Source: Candidatus Nitrosocosmicus arcticus (GTDB lineage: Archaea > Thermoproteota > Nitrososphaeria > Nitrososphaerales > Nitrososphaeraceae). From it: DNA of 64,000 bases. The stretch is from NCBI RefSeq assembly GCF_007826885.1, contig NZ_ML675579.1, forward strand, positions 62,955-126,954. Reading direction: 5' to 3'. The translations under genes and the position numbers were made by a program. How positions within the stretch are numbered: the stretch's first letter is position 1; each line of letters starts with the position of its first letter. Positions 18,459-26,560 of the stretch are shown piece by piece. A model generated the notes under the pieces. It searched no databases and had not been told where the DNA came from. It was given only the letters and a program-made list of their open reading frames with translations.

Positions 18459-19330
18459 TTAAAAGAAAATAAATTTTTTAGGACAACAATTGGCTTTTTC
18501 TTTATAATGATTCCTTTCAAGCTCTTGGACAATTTTATTCAATTCTTCTTCTATTTTATCTGATTTTTCTTGGATGTTTGAAACCTCGTTATAAAAAGTT
18601 GTTAGACTATTTATAATATTATTGTCAAATGGAATCTCTTTTAAAATATTTTTCATTTTTTCTGTGTTTAATTCTTCAATATTCCCAACTAGTTTACCCG
18701 CCATTGTTATATATCCGTCATCATTTCTTTTAAAAGGCAATCGCATGTTTTCCATTAACTCATTCAAACTAGAATTTTCTTTGATACATTGAACAATACT
18801 AGAAAATTGTATGTTCATCAAACCTTCATAATCATCGTTATAATAGAATCCTCTTAGTGGTTCTTCAGAAGGTATTATATTATTTTCTATAAACTTCTTT
18901 TCAACGAACAGTCTTAATCCATTTCTGAACTTGGTAGTTTTTTCATTATGGGCATCTATTTGGTGTTGTAAAGTAATTATATCTTCTAATAAATCCACTT
19001 CACTATCTTCTAATTTTTCTTTTTTTAAATGCTTTTTTAAATCCTCATGTAACTTTATTTTAATGGGAAATAACTCAATTTCTTGTCTCCATTGAGACAT
19101 ACCTTCAATATTCTTTTTTTTAATTTTTAAATCTTCTAAAAGATTGGATAAATCTGTTTTTAAAATTTGACGATGTTCTTTAAGTTCATTATCCTTTTGT
19201 TCAGTTTGCCGTTTAAAAAAAATTTGATTATTTCTCTTATAAACGCAGCAATCAGTATAGATATTATTATTGTTATAACCGAATCCCATACTGGATTACC
19301 TGTTATTACGGGTAATTGTAAATCTGCCAA
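18459..19330 (-). CDS. Coiled-coil protein, membrane anchor apparently lost by frameshift
   Basis: The longest single frame (ATG 19289 to 18459) encodes 276 residues. From about residue 25 on it is long charged coiled coil (QTEQKDNELKEHRQILKTDL, later IQEKSDKIEEELNKIVQELE), and it ends CCPKKFIFF. Its first ~25 residues (GFGYNNNNIYTDCCVYKRN) look wrong. One frame over, from TTG at 19330, the same DNA encodes ADLQLPVITGNPVW followed by the hydrophobic SVITIIIISILIAAF and then charged FIREIIKFF. The two frames meet at an A8 run (19214-19221). The native protein was probably a single-pass membrane protein with a cytoplasmic coiled coil. No family recognised. Confidence 0.65.
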
Positions 19331-19491
19331 ATGATCTTAAGTTTTCTGAGCTGTATTTAAAGTAATAGTTCGAAGTCAAAGCTTCTTCTATAAAGAACGT
19401 TATGGTATTTAGCTTTTGCTGCAATTTGTATGTCTAGATCAATACATACGGTATGAGCTTTTTAAATACTCGAAAACGCCCTATATATACT

Positions 19492-19611
19492 ATGGGATTT
19501 TGTAAGAAATGTCTTCATCAAGCACGTGACCACGGTGTCTATTTATTTCAAAGTCAAGACGAAGTTCACCCGTGTCATAAATGTGATTGTAATAATTATT
19601 GGTATAACTAA
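19492..19611 (+). CDS. Small zinc-binding protein (39 aa)
   Basis: The product carries C-x2-C (FCKKCLHQARDHG) and a second Cys cluster (HPCHKCDCNNYWYN), a typical small zinc knuckle protein of Nitrososphaerales. A TTTAAATA box about 30 bases upstream of the ATG suggests a leaderless transcript. Function unknown; DNA or RNA binding is possible. Confidence 0.7.
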   Translation: MGFCKKCLHQARDHGVYLFQSQDEVHPCHKCDCNNYWYN

Positions 19612-19784
19612 TATACCAATAATTGAACATCTGACGCTTTTTTACACTGTGCTGGTAAGCATTGATGTGTCGTTAATTTGCCGGAGCCCTTTAGAATAAT
19701 CTTTAAATAAAATACAGACATCTGACAGGTTTTGAATTGTAGTTAGTGAACAAATTATTTTCGCTGAATTAAAATAGTAACAGG

Positions 19785-20363
19785 TCATATATTTTGACTT
19801 TTTTCTATTAGGCTGACATCATATTGGTCTAATTCTTTTATTTCTTCCTCAATCTCATTTTCTAATTCAAACTTTTTAGAATTTAGTTTTCCTATCTGCT
19901 CACACAACTTTAACTCCTCCTCATCAAGCCTTGTCAATCTACCTGCCATTTCCACAAACCTGGATATCGCATCTTTGGTAGCTATACCTTCCCATTTCAT
20001 GTGATGAAATAAGTAGTCTAGTAGATAGATACCATCTCCTAGATCCTTGTAAATAGCCATCAACTTATCCAGATTCAATAACTGTATGTAATCTTCAAAT
20101 AAGGTAACTACATGATCGGATTCTAGATTTAGTGTAATAGCAACATCAACTCGGCTTTTGTTTTCTTTGAACATCTGAAAGGCTTTGGAGGTTAATGAAT
20201 GGGGATTGTTTTGGTAGTCCTTATCCTCACCTGTAAATCTCCTAATGATGATTCCAATGTCTTTAGGCGATACATGGGCGGCTTTAGCAATCTCACGAGT
20301 CGTCCTTCCCTGGGAAGCAAGCTGAATCACCAGGCTTTCCTTTTGTTTTCGAGTTAAAATCAT
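19785..20363 (-). CDS. HTH regulatory protein with coiled-coil tail
   Basis: This 192-residue protein opens with a helix-turn-helix of the Hin/resolvase or sigma-4 type (KESLVIQLASQGRTTREIAK and on to VSPKDIGIIIRRF, residues 8-45). A second helical, HTH-like segment lies at about 58-95 (MFKENKSRVDVAITLNLESD). The C-terminal third is coiled coil (LCEQIGKLNSKKFELENEIE). This is consistent with a DNA-binding regulator of element genes. Its ATG at 20363 is preceded by an AT-rich promoter-like run. Target unknown. Confidence 0.75.
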   Translation of the reverse strand: MILTRKQKESLVIQLASQGRTTREIAKAAHVSPKDIGIIIRRFTGEDKDYQNNPHSLTSKAFQMFKENKSRVDVAITLNLESDHVVTLFEDYIQLLNLDKLMAIYKDLGDGIYLLDYLFHHMKWEGIATKDAISRFVEMAGRLTRLDEEELKLCEQIGKLNSKKFELENEIEEEIKELDQYDVSLIEKSQNI

Positions 20364-20637
20364 TATATATTAAATTTAAGTCAAAAAGATTAAAAGCTCT
20401 TGATTCTTCTGATTCTGAATCAAGCAAATCATAAGTTCACTCATTACCGCCTCGCCATTTATTTATGATTTGGAATTGTCTTGCTATTTCAGGTATGCAC
20501 TAAATCTATTTTTAAAGCCAACTAACACAGTTACGCTAGATCAAGAGTTAGAAAACACATCAAAAGTATTGTGAAACAAGTGATACTATACTAAAAGTCC
20601 AAAAACTATTAATCAAGCTGTTCCCAGAACATGCTCA
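20364..20637. other. Divergent promoter region
   Basis: The segment separates the HTH gene (leftward) from the S26 peptidase-like gene (rightward). No gene or repeat seen. Confidence 0.4.
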
Positions 20638-21093
20638 TTGAAGATTGTAGACAATTCTAAAATTCTATTTTTGATCATAATAACTATGATTAATTCTATA
20701 TCCTTTTTGTATCAAAGTTCTTTTGCTTTAACCACATTCGTTGCCGCCTCTGATAGTATGGCACCATCCATAAGAACACACGATATAGTTAATACTGATG
20801 AAAATTTTTCATTTGATGATTTGAAAATCGATGATATAATTGTTTTTAGGGCTCCTGATCCTGCTGAAGAAAATAAGACTGTCGTATCAAGAATTACTGC
20901 GGTGATAGAAAATGGAAATAACGTCACAGGCAATGTTGTCCTTTGTGCACCCATTGCTATTAACAACCCCATACAAGAAAGAACCATTTTGACTAAGGGA
21001 GACGCCAATGAATGTTCCATACCTGGAATAGATTTTCCAATCGATGAACAAAATTACATCGGTAAAGTTGTTAGTGTTGTTATGGCCAAATGA
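20638..21093 (+). CDS. Signal peptidase I-like (S26) protein lacking the usual His
   Basis: This 151-residue protein starts at TTG 20638. An N-terminal membrane segment (residues 9-32) is followed by box B AASDSMAPSIRTHDIV with the expected nucleophile Ser40. The later GDAN box (KGDANECSIPG) supplies Asp122. In archaeal signal peptidases a His-Arg pair stands in the third conserved box. Here the matching sequence is TVVSRITAV, with Ser84 in place of His. The protein is membrane-bound with its catalytic domain outside. It might be an inactive or altered peptidase, or it could process element-encoded secreted proteins such as the large one at 5031-7706. Confidence 0.8.
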   Translation: MKIVDNSKILFLIIITMINSISFLYQSSFALTTFVAASDSMAPSIRTHDIVNTDENFSFDDLKIDDIIVFRAPDPAEENKTVVSRITAVIENGNNVTGNVVLCAPIAINNPIQERTILTKGDANECSIPGIDFPIDEQNYIGKVVSVVMAK

Positions 21094-21170
21094 TGATATT
21101 GGTATTATATAGTATTGATGAAGGGCTCTAGAGATATCGTCATATTTGTTTAGACTCATTATTATCGTGA

Positions 21171-21359
21171 GTACTTTCTCATCAAATAGCGGGGATTCTG
21201 AAATCATATTTTAAAGACGAGGTAATTATTGAAATTGTAGATGAATATGGAACCTCTATAAGACAAGGTGCGGAAAAAAACCGTGGCGGGATCCGTGATA
21301 TTAGCTCTGCTAGAAAAATTGCTTTTAGAAAGGGGAAAATATGGAATAGTGGTAAGTAG
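21171..21359 (+). pseudogene. Truncated second copy of the RuvC-like gene end
   Basis: The 63-codon frame (from LSHQIAGILKSYFKDEV to IWNSGK-stop) matches the end of the gene at 2330-2980. About 16 substitutions are spread over 225 bp including the following spacer, mostly synonymous, plus a short indel. Homology starts abruptly near 21173. It continues through the spacer into the tRNA-like sequence at 21405. The pattern suggests DNA from a related host in which the gene was functional. Confidence 0.85.
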
Positions 21360-21404
21360 CAGCTACATTAAGTTATTAATACCGTATGATTAATTTTATG
21401 TTAG

Positions 21405-21467
21405 GCGAGGTTGGCCCAGCCTGGTTAAGGTACGAGCGAAGTGCGGGTTCAAATCCCGCACTTCGCA
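21405..21467 (+). pseudogene. Damaged tRNA-Gly with acquired perfect hairpin
   Basis: The acceptor, D arm and T arm match tRNA-Gly at 3023-3097. The 17 bases TTCCCAAGCTCGGGATC covering the anticodon loop, the anticodon 3' stem and the variable region are replaced by GAAGT. The result is a perfect 12-bp inverted repeat (21436-21447 against 21455-21466) around the T loop. It has no anticodon and cannot serve as a tRNA. Confidence 0.92.
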
Positions 21468-21495
21468 TGAACTCGTGCGGAAAAACGAATATTAT

Positions 21496-21591
21496 TTAAC
21501 AAATTTGTTAACAAATAGGGGAGCGTGCGTATAAAACTATTAACATAATTGTATAGTTTGATAACAAATGCTCGTTTTTTTGCTAACAAAC
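21496..21591. promoter_or_regulatory. Cluster of TAACAAA boxes beside the second tRNA-like site
   Basis: TTAACAAAT occurs at 21496 and 21508 (the second within the palindrome TTTGTTAACAAA), ATAACAAAT at 21561 and CTAACAAAC at 21583. Read on the other strand these are TTTGTTA-type boxes, similar to the TTGTTGAC array after the intact tRNA. They may be recombinase arm sites of the second element. Confidence 0.5.
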
Positions 21592-21745
21592 TATATTAAA
21601 AAGTTTCATGACAGTTAATATTCCCATTTCTGATTAACTCAGTAAGATGTTTAGATTATTCTGTAAGGTGAAAAAGGTGGAATGAAAACCTAGCATTTAC
21701 AAATTTAAAGAAAATTGTTAAATTTGCATTTGTTGAATATGTGGT

Positions 21746-21973
21746 ATGAAGATAAGAGAATGTTGTGATGGAATGAAAACCATGATAAGGGAAAATACAT
21801 TTTGGATATCAAATATTAGTCAAAAAGGATGGATGAAGGTAATAGAACATGATGGCACCATGGAATTGGGAAAAGATCCTAAACTTCATAATTATGATAT
21901 AAAACATTGTCCATTTTGTGGAGTTCAGATAGAAGAACAAACGAATCCAGTTCCACATAAATACCATAATTAA
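21746..21973 (+). CDS. Small zinc-ribbon-like protein (75 aa)
   Basis: The protein has an N-terminal Cys pair (RECCDG) and a C-terminal CPFC knuckle (YDIKHCPFCGVQIEEQ). The second half is clearly related to the broken frame at 34391-34534 (YDITHCPDCGVEVEEQ). Probably cytoplasmic; function unknown. A 46-nt repeat begins 21 bp after its stop. Confidence 0.65.
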   Translation: MKIRECCDGMKTMIRENTFWISNISQKGWMKVIEHDGTMELGKDPKLHNYDIKHCPFCGVQIEEQTNPVPHKYHN

Positions 21974-21994
21974 AAACTGTCATCGCAAAATTTC

Positions 21995-22040
21995 GGGTTC
22001 AAATAAAGCGATTCGTCCTTGATCCCGCGGAAAGATCAAT
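21995..22040 (+). repeat. 46-nt dispersed repeat, copy A
   Basis: The copy starts GGGTTCAAAT and ends TTGATC...GATCAAT, forming a short stem. Copies B, C and D at 26189, 29289 and 31188 align over all 46 bases without gaps. Confidence 0.85.
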
Positions 22041-22158
22041 TTATGTAAATAATTTCATACAGATTCTTGCACTTATAATCAGTCCATTATGCTAATTCTG
22101 TACAAAAAACTCCAAAATTAACAATAGCCATTATATCTAAAATTCATAATCACAATTT

Positions 22159-22745
22159 ATGAATAATAAAGTCTTGACAGTCTTTTTCATCATATTAACA
22201 TTATCAATCGGTTTAGTCTCTGAAAATCTACCATTATCATCGTATGCACAAAATAATGCTTTATATCAAAATGGTAATGGGGATTCGGAACAGGAAATAG
22301 AGCAGTCACAACTCTCAGGACAGGATGATCAGGTTGTATCTGGTGATAGCACCATAGCATCGGGTAATAGTGCATTATGTCAAACGATGGAAAATTCTGT
22401 AGACGTCTCAAGTGTTTGTCCCCCTCGGGTAGGATACACCTGAGATCCTCACAGGAGAATTAAAAATAGAGATTACTCAAAGTATAATTCGTCTGCCACC
22501 TCCTCAGGATAATTCTTGCATCTCGCCTTATGGTGAGATTATGGTAACTGTTAGAGGAATTCCATCATATTTTCCTGCTATAAATTGTAACAAATTAACA
22601 TCTATATGACAATATTTTATTACGCGTGGGTGAACCCTATGAAATCAGGACGGTAGCAATGAATATTCCAACCGATTTATTTTATGTTGATGCCCGGATA
22701 ACAGATCAAAACGGGGGCATGATTGCTCTGGATTTAGTTTCGTAA
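22159..22745 (+). pseudogene. Secreted protein broken by two frameshifts
   Basis: The intact first frame (22159-22443) encodes a signal peptide (MNNKVLTVFFIILTLSIGLV) and ends RVGYT-stop. One frame over it continues TPEILTGELKIEITQSIIRL and on to YGEIMVTVRGIPSYFPAINC. After a second shift it reads NILLRVGEPYEIRTVAMNIP and on to the stop at 22745. Together this restores a secreted protein of about 190 residues with a beta-rich domain. The N-terminal segment resembles other small secreted proteins here (for example 38429-38695). Confidence 0.7.
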
Positions 22746-23240
22746 GGTGGGAATACAACTGTCATGACTTTAATATTATTTATAAGTAATTCAAGGTTGC
22801 TGGGCGATAAGACTTATCCAAGCTGAAGAGTATCTTATGCTAAATGATCCTATAGGAGAGACATTAGGTCTTCTCATGAGTTGAATTAAGATTGATCGGC
22901 AGTTGGATCGTTTTTGTTATAGTTGATGGTTGCATGTCTTTCACTGACCTGTAGTTAACGATTGTAGTTGTCATGGAGCTTAACGTTACTATGTTTTTTA
23001 CTCATTAAACAATATGCCTAACAAGTTGCAACAAAAGTAACTCGCTCTATAGTTCTATTGCTCATAACGCCATATGTATCCGTTAGAAATTAAATGCATA
23101 GCCTCTACTCCGCCCTCGAGTTGCTCGGGCGATCTTCACCTTCCATCATCATGATTGAAAGTGGTTCCTTTCAGTATCTTTGAGTTGAATATATGTAAGT
23201 ATATGCATCCAATAAAAAGCATGATGCATTAACATCAGTA
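22746..23240. other. Intergenic region
   Basis: It contains an imperfect GC palindrome near 23111-23131 (CGCCCTCGAG-TTG-CTCGGGCG). No gene seen. Confidence 0.4.
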
Positions 23241-23435
23241 ATGTCAGAAGAACCCATCAACAAAAAGGATGACTCACAACAAGCTGTAGGCGATGCAGCG
23301 GATAATAGTGAAATCATTTTGGATGAGACGGGCGACACCGTGAAGCCTGGGCCTAGAGGAATGGCAAACAAAACGAAAAACACCAACATCGACACAGAAT
23401 TAGACAAGGAAAACCTCGAATCTAATGGCAAGTAA
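23241..23435 (+). CDS. Small acidic hydrophilic protein (64 aa)
   Basis: The protein is rich in Asp, Glu and Lys with no hydrophobic core, probably intrinsically disordered (NSEIILDETGDTVKPGPRGM). A TATATG run lies upstream. No family recognised. Support comes only from composition and an undisturbed frame. Confidence 0.45.
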   Translation: MSEEPINKKDDSQQAVGDAADNSEIILDETGDTVKPGPRGMANKTKNTNIDTELDKENLESNGK

Positions 23436-23852
23436 TTTTTCCTTACATTTTATTCTTCTAGCAAAACGATATACCAAGTAGGACCACTTTAACGATAGTT
23501 ACAACGACAAACAAAGAATGCTTACATCCGTATACACATTAGAACTGATATACAGAGCTTAGATAGTTGGCGATATTTTTGGTTGCCATCTGTTTTTGAA
23601 CAAGGTTTATGATTACTCGCCGCCTCTTAAAGGCGGCGCTAGATTGTCTATACAATTAATTGCTTTGGACAATATTCAGTTGATATTAATTGTTAGATGC
23701 TGACTAATATTTACTTTATTGGATTGAATTCCTATTCATTGAAAAATCATAAATTAATACCCTGTAAGATATATCTTCCTAGAAAAGGAAAAGTTAGCAC
23801 TATTTTGTGATGTTGGCACTAGTTTATATATTAAATAGGCATTGTTAGTGAT
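23436..23852. other. Intergenic region with GC hairpin
   Basis: Apart from the hairpin at 23618-23638 the stretch is AT-rich and has no coding frame. Confidence 0.4.
23618..23638. repeat. GC-rich hairpin (island family)
   Basis: The perfect 8-bp stem CGCCGCCT/AGGCGGCG closes a CTTAA loop and is followed by CTAGATT. Confidence 0.85.
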
Positions 23853-24050
23853 ATGAACAAAAAATTAATAACAATGGGTTTGATATCTGGTACAGTAATG
23901 TTAACAGGTATAGGAATTGTATTTCCTGAACTACCGGTCGGCATAGGCAGTGTGATGATGGGAGGGACATCGATTGGATTCGCATTGCAAGTTTTGAAGG
24001 AATCTGCAAGAAGAAAAATTGACAAAATGATCTTGGAGGAGCTTAGATAA
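23853..24050 (+). CDS. Small membrane protein (65 aa)
   Basis: The protein has two short hydrophobic segments (LITMGLISGTVMLTGIGIVF and VGIGSVMMGGTSIGFALQVL) in a Gly-rich hairpin pattern and a charged C-terminal helix (ESARRKIDKMILEELR). Likely membrane-embedded; function unknown. Confidence 0.6.
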   Translation: MNKKLITMGLISGTVMLTGIGIVFPELPVGIGSVMMGGTSIGFALQVLKESARRKIDKMILEELR

Positions 24051-24535
24051 AAGAATTCTAACCAAATAGTAAATCTTGCACCAAATCTAACGGTAAGAGC
24101 ATTTTAAATTTTTTTGATTAGTTCTAAAATTTAGTAGAATGGTTTGATTTGTTTTAAACATAGGATGTTTCTATTGTAGCAATCTTGGCAACTATACTAT
24201 AGTGATGGTAAGGATATGAACGTTATCAAGAAGTTAGATAAGATTGCCCAATTAACTTAGTTAGTTTGGTTCGGTCATAACTATCCGCGCCGCATGTTAG
24301 AGGCGACGTTATAACTTTTGAACGATCGACAGTAACAGATTTTTTAATCAGTATTTTGCACCGTAGCTGATCAATGTCCAAATAATATATGATATTCACA
24401 TACAAAGGTAGTTAGGATATTCGTCGTTAATTTTCCTTGTCAGTTTTTATAAATCATACAAAATTTTTAATAATATGTCTGATGAGGATAAAATAATGAT
24501 AGTTTCTATAAATTCTTACTGGAGAAAGAACAACA
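24051..24535. other. Intergenic region with long repeat and degenerate GC palindrome
   Basis: It holds copy 2 of the long dispersed repeat (24143-24282), followed by a degenerate GC palindrome at about 24285-24307. A TAATATGTCTGATG segment precedes the small zinc protein. Confidence 0.4.
24143..24282. repeat. Long dispersed repeat, copy 2
   Basis: It matches 14101-14231 through TTTAAACATAGGAT, the GGCAAC box, the ATTGCCC box and GTCATAACT, with substitutions and indels. Confidence 0.6.
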
Positions 24536-24649
24536 ATGGAATGTGAACATAAAGAAGTAAAGAGGGTTGCCAACCCTTCAGGAGGTATCGCAAAAAAAGT
24601 GTGTGCTCACTGTGATAAAGTTCTAGATGATGACGTAGAGACAAGCTGA
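24536..24649 (+). CDS. Small zinc-knuckle protein (37 aa)
   Basis: The sequence ECEHKEVKRV...KKVCAHCDKVLDDDV has C-x-H and C-x2-C pairs that can bind one zinc. This is a common short type in this lineage; function unknown. Confidence 0.6.
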   Translation: MECEHKEVKRVANPSGGIAKKVCAHCDKVLDDDVETS

Positions 24650-24824
24650 TCTCTAATAACTGGTGATGCCGGTTTTTTTGGGCAACATTATTAATTACTC
24701 TAACTACGTCGGCTATAAATTAATGAAAACAAGAAAGGTGCTTATGTTATTTGTCTCTGTTCATATTAGCACACTGTTACTACTATAAAAACAATGCTGA
24801 AAAAATATCTTAATCAATCCTTTC

Positions 24825-25283
24825 ATGTATGTCAGCATTCCAGTGATACTATCTGTTTTATCTATTCAATTCATATTGTATCTGGATCCTCTTTCGATTG
24901 GCCCTGTTCAGTCGCAGTCGGGGGATGGATTGGAGATTACTCCTGCGGTTCAATGGACTGAAAATTTAGAAGGGACATTTAGTTATTGGGTATATGAAGG
25001 AACTGTTCCGCTTGATTCAGTTAATGATCCTCAAGCATTCTGTATCATTCCTACTGCGGATTTATCTTTTGCAAACATGCAATCTTTTGAAGATGACGGA
25101 ATTAATACATATGAATTAAATCCAATAAAGACTCCAGCCGGGTTGTTTAAAGATGGTGCTCCATATTCTGTGTGTGCTACATTTGCTCCACAATCGCAAG
25201 ATGCTGGATTTAATACGGCTGAGAGTTGCCAACAATTCACAAATAAAAAGGGTAGTCATCCTGAAGAACCATTATTAACTTAG
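24825..25283 (+). CDS. Secreted protein with four cysteines
   Basis: This 152-residue protein has a signal peptide (residues 1-31, hydrophobic IPVILSVLSIQFILYL, cleavage near VQSQS). The mature domain (AVQWTENLEGTFSYWVYEGT) has Cys residues in FCIIP, YSVCATF and AESCQQF, probably disulfide-bonded. Its ATG at 24825 follows an AT-rich stretch. Extracellular; no family recognised. Confidence 0.7.
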   Translation: MYVSIPVILSVLSIQFILYLDPLSIGPVQSQSGDGLEITPAVQWTENLEGTFSYWVYEGTVPLDSVNDPQAFCIIPTADLSFANMQSFEDDGINTYELNPIKTPAGLFKDGAPYSVCATFAPQSQDAGFNTAESCQQFTNKKGSHPEEPLLT

Positions 25284-25631
25284 ATGAAAGAGTATTATTT
25301 ACCAATAATCAGTAAAATTCATATTTTGCTTTGGCAAACTCCTATACAATTACTACGAAATCCCAACTATAGATTAAAAACATTAACAGCGAAATTACTA
25401 TAAATGAATAAGTGGGTTCGAGTTATAAATAACAAATCTCTAAACGAATTAAACGGTCACTTACTTCTACCAGCTTGTGAGAGTAGCATTAAAGAAAATG
25501 AGAAAAGAAGTTATTATTGATAGGGATGTGTTTTTGCTTTGAGTTTGCTTATTTAGATTGTGAGTATTACCATCATTCAATATTTTGCATTATTTTCACT
25601 CAAAAGATATTAATCCTAGAATCTTTTCAGT
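25284..25631. other. Intergenic region
   Basis: A 38-codon frame at 25404-25520 (MNKWVRVINNKSLNELNGHL) is possible but unsupported. Otherwise AT-rich. Confidence 0.35.
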
Positions 25632-26150
25632 ATGAACATGATTACTTACAATAAAACTACAATAGTAATTACTGGTATCCTGTCTATTGCTATGTTGACT
25701 GTTCTATACTCAGGAGAATCAGCAAAGGGACAAACATCAGTATCTGATGAACACTTTACATTACGAGAAACAGCCACATCTGTCCTTGGTGTTCCATCCC
25801 CTGGACATGAAGACCATCAAATTGTTATGGCATTACCCCCTAAACAAGATGATAAAATTTGGGTGGGAAAGGTATCATGGATTTCAAGCGAGCCAATCGA
25901 AGTGGGCTTCTTAATATCACATAATCAAAGTGCAGAAGATAGTAATCATAGTAAACTAGAAACATTAAAAATTAACAATTCAAGTGACTTTGTTTTTGCC
26001 TCCACAAATTTAACGGGTGTCACACCTGAATTGACATTTGGAAGCATGGATTTCGCAGTTGACCAATTGGTATTTCATTCTACCAACAATACCAAGTTCA
26101 CAGTGACGTTTGCAATAGATGCAGTTGCTAAAGATATAACTAACAATTAG
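25632..26150 (+). CDS. Secreted protein related to 13419-13922
   Basis: This 172-residue protein has a signal peptide (TTIVITGILSIAMLTVLYSG, cleavage near AKGQ). The mature part has SPGHEDHQIVMALPP followed by WVGKVSWISSEPIEV. The HE-x-HQ motif and the following strand order parallel GHEAHQVIIFQ in the secreted protein at 13419-13922. Predicted beta-rich and N-glycosylatable (several N-x-S/T). Extracellular; function unknown. Copy B of the 46-nt repeat starts 38 bp after its stop. Confidence 0.72.
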   Translation: MNMITYNKTTIVITGILSIAMLTVLYSGESAKGQTSVSDEHFTLRETATSVLGVPSPGHEDHQIVMALPPKQDDKIWVGKVSWISSEPIEVGFLISHNQSAEDSNHSKLETLKINNSSDFVFASTNLTGVTPELTFGSMDFAVDQLVFHSTNNTKFTVTFAIDAVAKDITNN

Positions 26151-26188
26151 TTAGTTACCATGATGGTAGTCTATTTTAGAAAGATAGT

Positions 26189-26234
26189 GGGTTCAAATAA
26201 AACGTTTCATCCTTGATCCAGCGCAAAGATCAAT
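26189..26234 (+). repeat. 46-nt dispersed repeat, copy B
   Basis: It aligns without gaps to copies A, C and D, with several substitutions (AACGTTTCAT and AGCGC in the middle). Confidence 0.8.
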
Positions 26235-26560
26235 CTCTAAACATTTTTGTTTATTTGATTTCTTTCTTTCTTAAAGCCAATACACCCTATTACATCTCCG
26301 TTTAGTAAGAATTTAAAATGCATTTTATGATAAAAATGGTAATGGAAATCCACTGGATCGACAAAATTAAAGAAAGTTACAAAATCTGTCTTTATTAGAA
26401 ACGAAATAAAATGAATAGGTAAATGTATTTTCGATCTCATTACTATTTTTACAATTATCTATATGAAATTCACTAATAATACCAATTTTGGTTGCTATTA
26501 ATTTAAAATATATATTGTTTAGAGAATATTTATAAAAAAGTATGATATAAAGTTGTAATA
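26235..26560. other. Intergenic region
   Basis: The leftward frames here have no protein-like character. AT-rich DNA with a TATATTG run precedes the gene at 26561. Confidence 0.35.

Noticed and set aside
21405-21467. Functional second tRNA-Gly
   Set aside because: The anticodon loop and the 3' side of the anticodon stem are missing and replaced by five bases.
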